Source of the DNA: Saprospiraceae bacterium
Lineage (GTDB): Bacteria > Bacteroidota > Bacteroidia > Chitinophagales > Saprospiraceae
Direction: 5' to 3'
NCBI GenBank assembly: GCA_020852155.1
Contig: JADZBJ010000040.1
Span: forward strand, 1-6,028
Length of the DNA stretch: 6,028 bases
The translations under genes and the position numbers were made by a program. The notes under the pieces are model-generated. The model was not told where the DNA came from. It saw only the letters and a program-made list of their open reading frames with translations, and ran no database searches. Positions 1 through 5,903 of the stretch are shown here, in pieces; the first letter of the stretch is position 1, and each line of letters opens with the position of its first letter.

Positions 1-246
1 GACGGAGGTGAACTCGCGCCCGTTTTCATCCAGCAGCACCACATAGTCGTCGGAGGCTAATTTGGACAGCAGCATTTTGCCTTCTTCCTTTTTCAGGGCT
101 GCGCCGTCGGCAAATTTCCCCTTGACATCCGGCAGGATGATCCAGTGAAATGGCAGGTAATTTTTCAGGCGTTTTTCAAACAGGGCAATGCCCGTTTCAA
201 GGTAAGTTTCGCTGGTTTTACCAATGGCCCAAAGTTCGATTTTCAT
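1..246 (-). CDS. rlmH: 23S rRNA (pseudouridine1915-N3)-methyltransferase RlmH, N-terminal part
   Basis: The minus strand reads from an ATG at 246-244 through 82 open codons to the window edge, so only about the first half of a protein of usual length near 155 residues is visible. The start MKIELWAIGKT, the segment YLETGIALFEKRLKNYLPF (residues 15-33), the ILPDVKG stretch, KKEEGKMLL (52-60) and DDYVVLLDENGREFTS (66-81) match the RlmH/YbeA family of SPOUT methyltransferases. Family knowledge: RlmH uses S-adenosylmethionine to methylate pseudouridine 1915 in helix 69 of 23S rRNA on the assembled ribosome. The C-terminal knot that binds SAM lies outside the window. The gene is a chromosomal housekeeping neighbour that is transcribed away from cas9, so it marks the left border of the CRISPR locus and probably plays no part in it. 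The identification rests on recognising these motifs by eye. Confidence 0.9.
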   Translation of the reverse strand, partial: MKIELWAIGKTSETYLETGIALFEKRLKNYLPFHWIILPDVKGKFADGAALKKEEGKMLLSKLASDDYVVLLDENGREFTSV

Positions 247-278
247 ATTATTGATCGGCGTATGCGTAAGGTATTCAG

Positions 279-310
279 CGTTTACGAAACTTTCAAAGTT
301 TTCGTAAACG
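279..310. promoter_or_regulatory. 32-bp palindrome upstream of rlmH, operator candidate
   Basis: Perfect 11-bp arms CGTTTACGAAA (279-289) and TTTCGTAAACG (300-310) flank a 10-base centre that itself contains CTTT-C-AAAG. The dyad lies 32 bp upstream of the rlmH start and 18 bp beyond the tracrRNA terminator. It is AT-rich and is not followed by a T-run on either strand, so it does not look like an intrinsic terminator. Its size and symmetry suit binding of a dimeric or tetrameric regulator over the rlmH promoter region. No regulator can be named from the sequence. Confidence 0.45.
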
Positions 311-328
311 TAAAATTTCCTGGCGCAC

Positions 329-355
329 AAAAAAAGGGAGGCCTTACGGCCCCCC
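329..355 (-). terminator. Rho-independent terminator of the tracrRNA
   Basis: Read on the minus strand, GGGGGGCC (355-348), loop GTAA (347-344) and GGCCTCCC (343-336) form an 8-bp GC-rich stem with one C-A mismatch, followed at once by seven T residues (335-329). This is a strong intrinsic terminator for leftward transcription. No protein gene runs leftward into it from the right, which points to a small RNA and fits the tracrRNA. It also shields rlmH from readthrough. Confidence 0.88.
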
Positions 356-409
356 AGTGGATGTTTTCACAACGGAAAAAAATCCTTATTGTGAATTGCT
401 TCAAATTGT
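329..409 (-). ncRNA. tracrRNA for the type II-C CRISPR system
   Basis: This is a trans-activating RNA of about 80 nt that would pair with the repeat part of each crRNA and load it into Cas9. From 5' to 3' on the minus strand it has the anti-repeat (410-389, complementary to the 5' half of the minus-strand repeat), a small nexus-like hairpin GGA-T6-TCC (385-374), the segment CCGTTGTGAAAACATCC (375-359), and the terminator hairpin ending in T7 (335-329). The layout agrees with my recollection of tracrRNAs of Bacteroidota II-C loci, where CACAATAAGGAT...TCCGTTGTGAAAACAT is a recurring core. A good -7/-33 promoter just upstream puts the start near 405-409, so the RNA would begin within the anti-repeat with almost no 5' leader. 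The exact 5' end is inferred. Confidence 0.88.
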
Positions 410-410
410 A
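389..410 (-). repeat. tracrRNA anti-repeat
   Basis: Plus-strand bases 389-410 reproduce bases 2-24 of the minus-strand CRISPR repeat (TTGTGAATTGCTTTCAAATT and onward to GTA) with a single T missing in the CTTTC run. The minus-strand RNA therefore pairs with 22 bases of the crRNA repeat, leaving one unpaired crRNA base as a bulge. The similarity stops sharply after the GTA, so only the 5' half of the repeat is covered. This match fixes both the tracrRNA strand and the array's direction of transcription. Confidence 0.93.
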
Positions 411-440
411 AAGCAAATATAGCATCTTGCACTACGTTTC
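406..440 (+). promoter_or_regulatory. Weak candidate cas9 promoter
   Basis: TACGTTTC (433-440) matches the -7 consensus TAnnTTTG in all but its last base, and TTG (406-408) lies 24 bases upstream, slightly too far. It is the best plus-strand candidate close to cas9 and would give a leader of roughly 15 bases before the ATG at 461. It occupies the same DNA as the minus-strand tracrRNA promoter. Cas9 could instead use a promoter that does not resemble the consensus. Confidence 0.3.
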
Positions 441-445
441 ACCAA
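414..445 (-). promoter_or_regulatory. tracrRNA promoter, Bacteroidota type
   Basis: On the minus strand, TATATTTG (421-414) is a perfect match to the Bacteroidota -7 consensus TAnnTTTG. TTG (445-443) lies 21 bases upstream, an acceptable -33 element. Transcription would start about 5-8 bases downstream, near 405-409, just inside the anti-repeat. The spacing from promoter to anti-repeat to terminator makes one coherent small-RNA gene. Confidence 0.7.
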
Positions 446-460
446 GTCATTACCTAAAAA

Positions 461-3400
461 ATGCAAAAAATCTTCTCCCTCGACCTCGGCGTCGCCTCCA
501 TTGGCTGGGCCGTCATGCTTCAACACCCTGAAAATGAAGAATTAAATGAAATCCTCGATTGCGGGGTTCGTATCGTGCCACTGGATTCAAAGACTGAAAA
601 AGATGAATATACCAAAGGTGGCAATGTCGGTACAAACGTAGCGCGCCGTATGGCCAGGGGCGCTCGCCGCAACCTTCAGCGGTTTCGATTGCGACGTTAT
701 TTGTTGTATCGCGCCCTCACACGATTGGACATGATGCCTGACCAGCGCCTGTTGACGGCATTGACACCCCGTGAACTGTTTGGCCTTCGCGACAAAGCCC
801 TGCGTGAACCGCTGACCTTGCCGGAACTGGGCCGCGTGTTACTGCACCTGAACCTGCGTCGGGGCTACAAAAGCAACCAGCGCGACAAAGGCAACGAAGA
901 AAAAGAAAAGAAAGCCGATAGTTACCTCGGCCAAATCGAAGCCCGCGAGCGCGAACTGGACGATAAAGGCCAAACCATCGGCCAACGCTTTGCTATCGGT
1001 CTGCGCAATGACCCGCATTATCGCGTCAGGCAACAGATTTTCAATCGAGATACTTACGCTGAAGAATTTGATGCGATCTGGGCGGCACAAATGCCTTATC
1101 ATCCCAATGTGCTGACCGAAGCCAATCGCTGGTGGTTGCGCGATAAAATCATTTTCCGACAACGACCATTAAAATCAGCCAAACACCTTGTCGGGGAGTG
1201 CGCCCTCGAATGGAATTACGCGCTGGATAAATCCACGCACCAGCCCATTGTGTTGCCTAACGGACTCTTTAAAAAAGTCAGTCCCAAATGTGCGCCTAAA
1301 TCCTCGCCACTGAATCAGGTTTGCAAGGTTTGGGAAAGCATCCATAACCTGCGCGTGTACAATGAACGCGGTGATGAACGCCCGGTAACCCTTGAAGAAA
1401 AACGCCAGATTTTTAATGTTTTACAACAGGAAGAACGTGCGTTGACTGCAACCCGCTTACTGAAAGATATTTTGAAAATATCGCCCAAAGCCTTTACCGT
1501 AGATGCGCTGATTAAAGAAAAAGGGCTTGAATCGAATAGAACAAGGGCAAAACTGTTGTCTGTTTTTCAGAAAACAGGCATACAACGCAGGGATTTACTG
1601 GAATTTTCGCCCGTGATTGAGGAGGTAGAATGGGATAACCCGGAATCCGGCGAACGCATGAAGCGGCTTCAACTGCGGGGCGACTTTGACCAGCAGCCCT
1701 TGTATCAATTGTGGCATTTGATTTATGCTACCCAAGAGGAAAAAGACCTCGTCAGGTTGCTGCAAGAACGCTATGATTTTACGCTGGAACAGGCGAAAGC
1801 CCTGGCTGAAATTGACTTTACCAGTGCAGGTTATGCCAGTAAAAGCCATCGAGCCATGCGCCGATTGCTGCCACATTTAGAAAACGGTCTGGATTATACC
1901 AATGCCTGTAAAGCGGCAGGGTACAACCATTCAAATTCCTTGACTAAAGCAGAAAATCAGGCGAGAATCCTGTCGAGCCAACTGCACTTGAATACTGTTT
2001 TGCCCAAAAACAGCCTGCGCAATCCTGTGGTGGAAAAAATATTGAGCCAGATGATTAACCTGGTCAATGCTTTGCTTACGGCTTATGGCCAACCCGATGA
2101 AATCCGTATCGAACTGGCCCGCGAATTGCGTCAAAGCGCTAAAGAACGCCAACGCACTGACCGAAATAACCGTGACAAGGAAAAGGAAAACAAGCGCATC
2201 CGGCAGTTGATTGCCGATGATCTGGGCATACAGGCGGAAAGCGTTACGCGCGGCCAGATTGATAAATGGAAACTGGGTGAAGAAACCGATTGGTTATCGC
2301 TGTACACAGGTAAAAAAGTTGAGCGAAAAGCATTCCTGACAGGCGAACTCGTAGATGTTGAACACATCATCCCCAAGGTTCGACGCTTTGATGATTCTTA
2401 CTCTAATAAAACATTTTGCGAGCGGAAACTGAATCAGGACAAAGACAAATGGACGGCGCACGATTTCATGAAAGCACAACCAGTTGATGGGTTGCAATCC
2501 TATGACGATTACCTGAAAACGATCAAAAGTCTGCTGGATGCCGGTAAAATCAGCAAGACCAAATACCGCAACCTGATGCTGACTGCCGAGGACATTGCCA
2601 ATGACAAAGATCAATTCCTCGCCCGACAACTCAAGGAAACGCAATATATCACGAAAAAAGCCAGGGAAATACTGTTGGAAGTTTGCCATTCTGTACTCAC
2701 CACAACAGGAGGTATCACTGATTTCCTGCGCCATCAGTGGGGCTGGGATGAGGTAATACAGGATTTGCGCTTGCCGCAGTTCAGGGAAATGGGCAAAACC
2801 AAATTTGTCCCGATACACAAAGGCACACAACAGAAGGAAGTTATTGACGACTGGGATAAACGCAAAGACCACCGCCACCACGCCCTCGATGCGATCGTGG
2901 TTGGATGCACCCGTCGGGCGCATATCAAGCGCATCAATGACCTGAACCAAACCCTCGAAGGCCAATACGGACAACAGCGCCAACATGAAATGAGGCAACA
3001 AGGCCGTGCCCGTTTTTTGTCAGGGCCCGCCCCTTTTGCCTATAATCAAGTGCGCGAAGCCATTGAAAATGTGCTGGTTTCGTTTAAACAGTCGCAAAAA
3101 CTGGCATCGCCGACACGAAACAGAAAAGGCAGCAAAAATGGCGACCAGATAACCCTGACACCACGCGGGGCATTCCATAAGGAAACCGTTTACGGGCGCA
3201 TCAAGCGTTATGCCGAAAAACGAACGCCGTTGAACGCCCGTTTTCAGGCTGCATGGGTTGACAAAATTGCGCACCCGCACGAGCGCGAACTTGTCGCAGC
3301 CCGGCTGGCCGCTTTTGACAACGACCCCAAACGCGCTTTCAAAGACCTTGAAAAGCATCCGATTCTGTACGGCAAGCACCAGCATCGGCAATTAACCTCG

Positions 3401-4156
3401 GTAACCTTGTGGGAAGACTGGTATGTGGCTCGTGAAGCCGTCAGTACAGCCCTGACAGGCAATAAAATAGGCTATATCGTTGACGGCGCTGCTAAAAAAG
3501 CCGTCAGTAGCCGCTTTGAAGCCGCCGGAGCAGACGCCAAAAAAGCCTTCGATAAATTGGGCGAAAACCCTGTCGCCGCGCATCAGGTGATACGAAGGGT
3601 CAGAATTCTAAATCCGGCAGAACGTATGATCGCTTTGCCACGAGGCTACGCTAAATCGGAAGGCAATCACCACATTGCCATATATCGCGACGCCGACGGC
3701 AAAAAACATGAACATGTGGTCACTTTTTGGGATGCTTTTCAGCGTGTGGCCTGGGGATTACCTGCGGTGATTGAAGATGTGAGCGCCGCTTACGCACACG
3801 TAGAACAATTAGGCGAAAAAGCGCCTGATACCCTTTATTTACCGGATAGCCCTGACTGGACCTTTGTAGTGTCGCTGGCCATTAATGACATGTTCGTATT
3901 CGATCTTGATCCGGCTGAAATAGACTTTAAAAATCCGAAAAATCGAAAAAAGGTGAGCGAGCGACTTTTTAAAGTTAGAAAGCTAACATCTGGTAGCTAT
4001 TGGTTTTTACACCATCTTGAAACCGAAATATTGGAAGATGTAGAATCGAAAAGATCAAACCGATGCAAACAGTGCTCTATTTCATCATTGTCAGGAGGTG
4101 TCAAAGTCAAAATTAATCATTTAGGGCAAATTGTCGCCATTGCGTCGCCTGTCTGA
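461..4156 (+). CDS. cas9: CRISPR-associated endonuclease Cas9, type II-C
   Basis: Cas9 is the RNA-guided nuclease of the locus. With a crRNA:tracrRNA duplex it binds DNA beside a PAM and cuts both strands. The 1231-residue protein has RuvC-I at the N-terminus (FSLDLGVASIGWAV, Asp8), an arginine-rich bridge helix (NVARRMARGARRNLQRFRLRR, about 59-79), a recognition lobe to about 540, RuvC-II (IRIELAREL, Glu551), HNH (VDVEHIIPKVRRFDDSYSNK, 631-650, with His635 and a distal Asn658), and RuvC-III (HRHHALDAIVVG, His807 and Asp810). The remaining C-terminal part would hold the PAM-interacting domain and ends with a motif around KVRKLTSGSYWFLHHLETEI (1171-1190). All nuclease residues look intact, although the HNH Asp is Glu634 here. 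The ATG at 461 places RuvC-I at residues 5-18, as in the family, and no Shine-Dalgarno is visible. The length is within the II-C range. The PAM cannot be predicted from this sequence alone. Confidence 0.97.
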   Translation: MQKIFSLDLGVASIGWAVMLQHPENEELNEILDCGVRIVPLDSKTEKDEYTKGGNVGTNVARRMARGARRNLQRFRLRRYLLYRALTRLDMMPDQRLLTALTPRELFGLRDKALREPLTLPELGRVLLHLNLRRGYKSNQRDKGNEEKEKKADSYLGQIEARERELDDKGQTIGQRFAIGLRNDPHYRVRQQIFNRDTYAEEFDAIWAAQMPYHPNVLTEANRWWLRDKIIFRQRPLKSAKHLVGECALEWNYALDKSTHQPIVLPNGLFKKVSPKCAPKSSPLNQVCKVWESIHNLRVYNERGDERPVTLEEKRQIFNVLQQEERALTATRLLKDILKISPKAFTVDALIKEKGLESNRTRAKLLSVFQKTGIQRRDLLEFSPVIEEVEWDNPESGERMKRLQLRGDFDQQPLYQLWHLIYATQEEKDLVRLLQERYDFTLEQAKALAEIDFTSAGYASKSHRAMRRLLPHLENGLDYTNACKAAGYNHSNSLTKAENQARILSSQLHLNTVLPKNSLRNPVVEKILSQMINLVNALLTAYGQPDEIRIELARELRQSAKERQRTDRNNRDKEKENKRIRQLIADDLGIQAESVTRGQIDKWKLGEETDWLSLYTGKKVERKAFLTGELVDVEHIIPKVRRFDDSYSNKTFCERKLNQDKDKWTAHDFMKAQPVDGLQSYDDYLKTIKSLLDAGKISKTKYRNLMLTAEDIANDKDQFLARQLKETQYITKKAREILLEVCHSVLTTTGGITDFLRHQWGWDEVIQDLRLPQFREMGKTKFVPIHKGTQQKEVIDDWDKRKDHRHHALDAIVVGCTRRAHIKRINDLNQTLEGQYGQQRQHEMRQQGRARFLSGPAPFAYNQVREAIENVLVSFKQSQKLASPTRNRKGSKNGDQITLTPRGAFHKETVYGRIKRYAEKRTPLNARFQAAWVDKIAHPHERELVAARLAAFDNDPKRAFKDLEKHPILYGKHQHRQLTSVTLWEDWYVAREAVSTALTGNKIGYIVDGAAKKAVSSRFEAAGADAKKAFDKLGENPVAAHQVIRRVRILNPAERMIALPRGYAKSEGNHHIAIYRDADGKKHEHVVTFWDAFQRVAWGLPAVIEDVSAAYAHVEQLGEKAPDTLYLPDSPDWTFVVSLAINDMFVFDLDPAEIDFKNPKNRKKVSERLFKVRKLTSGSYWFLHHLETEILEDVESKRSNRCKQCSISSLSGGVKVKINHLGQIVAIASPV

Positions 4157-4168
4157 CATTTTAATATT

Positions 4169-4176
4169 TAATTTTG
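4169..4176 (+). promoter_or_regulatory. Candidate -7 element for cas1-cas2
   Basis: TAATTTTG matches the Bacteroidota TAnnTTTG consensus exactly and begins 13 bases after the cas9 stop. The nearest upstream TTG (4140-4142) is 26 bases away, too far for a typical -33 element, so the promoter is uncertain. If used, it would give cas1-cas2 a separate transcript with a leader of about 45 bases. Without it, cas9, cas1 and cas2 form one operon. Confidence 0.35.
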
Positions 4177-4229
4177 GCAAAATCCGGCACGGTCTTTTAA
4201 AGTCTTGATGTTCAAAGATTTGCCAAAAT
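4171..4229 (+). promoter_or_regulatory. 11-bp inverted repeat spanning the cas1 leader and start codon
   Basis: ATTTTGGCAAA (4171-4181) and TTTGCCAAAAT (4219-4229) are perfect reverse complements separated by 37 bases. The left arm overlaps the candidate -7 element and the right arm includes the first two bases of the cas1 ATG (4228-4230). In mRNA the arms could pair and hide the start codon. In DNA they could be paired half-sites for a repressor. There is no T-run after the right arm, so it is not a terminator. Confidence 0.5.
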
Positions 4230-5187
4230 GAAAAAGACCCTGTGTTTCAGCAACCCGGCTTATTTGCGGGCCGGGTTGCGCCAACTGGAGATAGAACAAC
4301 CTGCGCGTGGTGGCCAGCCTGCGTCAAAAACCACAGTCCCCTTTGAAGACATCGGGGTGGTCATCCTTGAACACCCGCAAATTACGATCAGTCATGTGGC
4401 CCTTAGCAGTTTGCTCGACCAGAACGCAGTGGTTATTACTTGTAACGACAAGCACTTGCCCACCGGTTTACTGTTGCCCCTGGATGGAAACAGCTTGCAA
4501 AGCCGTCGCTTCCGCGAGCAACAGGAGGCGACATTGCCACAGAAAAAGCAGATGTGGCAACAGACTGTCCGGCAGAAAGTCTATAACCAGGCCCGCGCAT
4601 TGAATCGTCAGGGGGTAGATGGTACACCCCTGTTGCGCTGGATGCTGGAAGTGCGCAGTGGCGACCCGGATAATATCGAAGCCCGTGCAGCCGCCTGGTA
4701 CTGGCCCCGCCTGTTTCAGCAAACACCCTTGTTTCAGGAAATCAATACCGACGACCCGGATGATTTTATTCGTGAACGGTACGGTGATTGGCCCAATTGC
4801 CTGCTGAACTACGGCTACGCCGTTTTGCGCGCTGTCATTGCCCGTTCGCTGGTAGGAGCCGGGCTTTTACCCACATTGGGCATACATCACCGCAATCAAT
4901 ACAACGCCTATTGCCTGGCCGATGACATCATGGAGCCTTATCGGCCTTCTGTGGATGCGCTTGTTTGTCGAATACTGCATCAACACCCGCACCCGCCGGA
5001 GCCGGATGTAAACGGCGACGTACTAAACCCGGCCTTTAAACGCGAACTTTTAGTTATTCCAGTCATGGATGTACTGATGGACAACAAAACCAAGCCGCTT
5101 CAAGTAGCCGCACAACGCACCGCCGCCTCGGTGGCCGCTTGTTTTGCCGGACAGGAACGAAACATTTTATACCCTGACTTGATATAG
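4228..5187 (+). CDS. cas1: CRISPR-associated endonuclease Cas1, type II
   Basis: Cas1 is the integrase of the Cas1-Cas2 complex, which inserts new spacers at the array. The 319-residue protein has the normal length for type II Cas1. The N-terminal beta-rich part includes FEDIGVVILEHPQITIS (39-55) and the segment NAVVITCNDKHLPTGLLLPL (66-85). The alpha-helical catalytic part contains GDPDNIEARAAAWYWPRLF (145-163) with Glu151, and LGIHHRNQYNAYCLADDIM (217-235) followed by Glu236, Pro, Tyr, Arg, Pro. Glu151, one of His220/His221, and Glu236 are the metal-binding residues expected from the family. The ATG at 4228 fits the usual MKKTLxF start and lies 71 bases after cas9. No Shine-Dalgarno is seen, and the start sits in one arm of an inverted repeat. 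The stop is 7 bases before cas2, so the two genes are surely co-transcribed. Confidence 0.96.
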   Translation: MKKTLCFSNPAYLRAGLRQLEIEQPARGGQPASKTTVPFEDIGVVILEHPQITISHVALSSLLDQNAVVITCNDKHLPTGLLLPLDGNSLQSRRFREQQEATLPQKKQMWQQTVRQKVYNQARALNRQGVDGTPLLRWMLEVRSGDPDNIEARAAAWYWPRLFQQTPLFQEINTDDPDDFIRERYGDWPNCLLNYGYAVLRAVIARSLVGAGLLPTLGIHHRNQYNAYCLADDIMEPYRPSVDALVCRILHQHPHPPEPDVNGDVLNPAFKRELLVIPVMDVLMDNKTKPLQVAAQRTAASVAACFAGQERNILYPDLI

Positions 5188-5194
5188 ATTTTTT

Positions 5195-5548
5195 ATGAAA
5201 AAACCACCTTCAAATGCTGAAAGACTCAGCGCTTATCGCCTTATGTGGATACTTGTATTTTTTGACCTCCCCACTTATACCGCTGCTGAACGCAAAGTAG
5301 CGACGGACTTCAGAAAACAACTGCTGGAAGAAGGGTTTACGATGTTCCAGTTTTCTATTTATACCCGGCCTTGTCCCAGCCGTGAAAAAGTAGATGTACA
5401 TGTGCGGCGCATCGAAAAAATTTTACCAACAAGGGGAAAAGTTGGCGTGATGCCCGTGACAGATAAACAATTTGCCTTGATGAAAATTTATCATGGTAAT
5501 GCTGCCGCTGCACCACCCGAAGGCTACGAGCAACTGATGTTGTTTTGA
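5195..5548 (+). CDS. cas2: CRISPR-associated protein Cas2
   Basis: Cas2 is the small ferredoxin-fold subunit whose dimer bridges Cas1 dimers in the spacer-integration complex. The 117-residue protein has the first strand and its conserved acidic end at RLMWILVFFDLPTYT (15-29, Asp24), FRKQLLEEGFTMFQFSIYTR (39-58), CPS (60-62), and the late segment GKVGVMPVTDKQFALMKIYHG (81-101). These are family signatures for type II Cas2. Start at 5195 is preferred over the internal Met17, because family members usually carry a short ERLxAYRxMW lead-in, which is present here. The gene follows cas1 after 7 bases and is the last of the cas operon. No csn2 or cas4 follows, which supports subtype II-C. Confidence 0.95.
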   Translation: MKKPPSNAERLSAYRLMWILVFFDLPTYTAAERKVATDFRKQLLEEGFTMFQFSIYTRPCPSREKVDVHVRRIEKILPTRGKVGVMPVTDKQFALMKIYHGNAAAAPPEGYEQLMLF

Positions 5549-5579
5549 AAAGGAATTCTTTCAGCGTAAAAAAATGACG

Positions 5580-5619
5580 AAAAATGCCGCCCGGAGTTGT
5601 CCGATGCGGCATTTTTTTT
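5580..5619. terminator. Bidirectional terminator between cas2 and the array
   Basis: ATGCCGC (5584-5590) pairs with GCGGCAT (5606-5612), and an inner stem CGGA/TCCG (5592-5595 with 5600-5603) closes on the loop GTTG. Eight T residues (5612-5619) follow on the plus strand, ending cas2 transcription. Five A residues (5580-5584) precede the stem, giving a T5 tail for leftward transcripts coming from the array. The hairpin thus separates convergent cas2 and crRNA transcription. Confidence 0.85.
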
Positions 5620-5672
5620 CTGGCTAAAACCCGGCTTAAAACATTGTTAGTCAATGATTTATAGCAGGGTCT
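5620..5672. other. Array-flanking sequence on the cas2 side
   Basis: This is the 53-base link between the terminator and the first repeat. It contains a small inverted repeat, CATTG (5642-5646) and CAATG (5652-5656), 17 bases from the first repeat. No degenerate repeat and no clear plus-strand promoter are visible. It could be a short leader-like integration signal or simply trailer sequence, and the window does not settle which. Confidence 0.4.
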
Positions 5673-5690
5673 GTTGTTGAAAGCCGAAGC

Positions 5691-5718
5691 CAAAGTACAA
5701 TTTGAAAGCAATTCACAA
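5691..5718 (-). promoter_or_regulatory. Promoter-like element inside the repeat
   Basis: On the minus strand each repeat contains TTG (repeat bases 2-4), 18 bases, then TACTTTG (bases 23-29). This resembles the Bacteroidota TTG...TAnnTTTG promoter with one base fewer in the -7 box. Identical copies occupy 5768-5795, 5845-5872, 5922-5949 and 5999-6026. Transcription would begin about 35-37 bases into the repeat, so each transcript would carry a short repeat tail, the next spacer and the next repeat. Promoters within repeats are known from Neisseria and Campylobacter II-C systems, and here the idea is inferred by analogy. Confidence 0.45.
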
Positions 5719-5877
5719 CGGCTGATGCCGCCAAACAAAAAAGCAAAACGTTGTTGAAAGCCGAAGCCAAAGTACAATTTGAAAGCAATTCACAACCGAT
5801 AAGGATGGTTCTACTGTATATGATGGGTTGTTGAAAGCCGAAGCCAAAGTACAATTTGAAAGCAATTCACAACAGCA

Positions 5878-5903
5878 CGACACTGATAATGTCGTCAGTG
5901 TCG
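5878..5903. repeat. Inverted repeat within the third spacer
   Basis: CGACACTGA (5878-5886) and TCAGTGTCG (5895-5903) are perfect 9-bp reverse complements around the 8-base loop TAATGTCG. They take up 26 of the spacer's 30 bases. In the crRNA the guide could fold on itself, and the arm nearer the repeat falls in the seed. The source may be a phage or plasmid hairpin such as a terminator or operator. Confidence 0.85.

Noticed and set aside
279..310. Palindrome as a Rho-independent terminator
   Set aside because: The stem is AT-rich and neither side has a T-run, and a good terminator already exists at 329-355.
145..411. Plus-strand open frame of 88 codons
   Set aside because: It lies opposite the RlmH coding sequence and runs through the palindrome and tracrRNA gene, and its translation resembles no family I know. 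RlmH on the other strand explains the codon pattern.
389..460. tracrRNA transcribed on the plus strand toward cas9
   Set aside because: No terminator lies between the anti-repeat and cas9, while the minus strand has a matching promoter, tracrRNA-like core and strong terminator in the right order.
2294..3001. Minus-strand open frame of 235 codons inside cas9
   Set aside because: It lies wholly opposite the HNH and RuvC-III coding region, where Cas9 motifs are continuous. Its product has no recognisable domain, so it is a shadow of cas9.
4048..4156. Zinc-finger motif at the Cas9 C-terminus
   Set aside because: Only one CxxC (residues 1202-1205) is present with no second pair near it, so metal binding is not supported.
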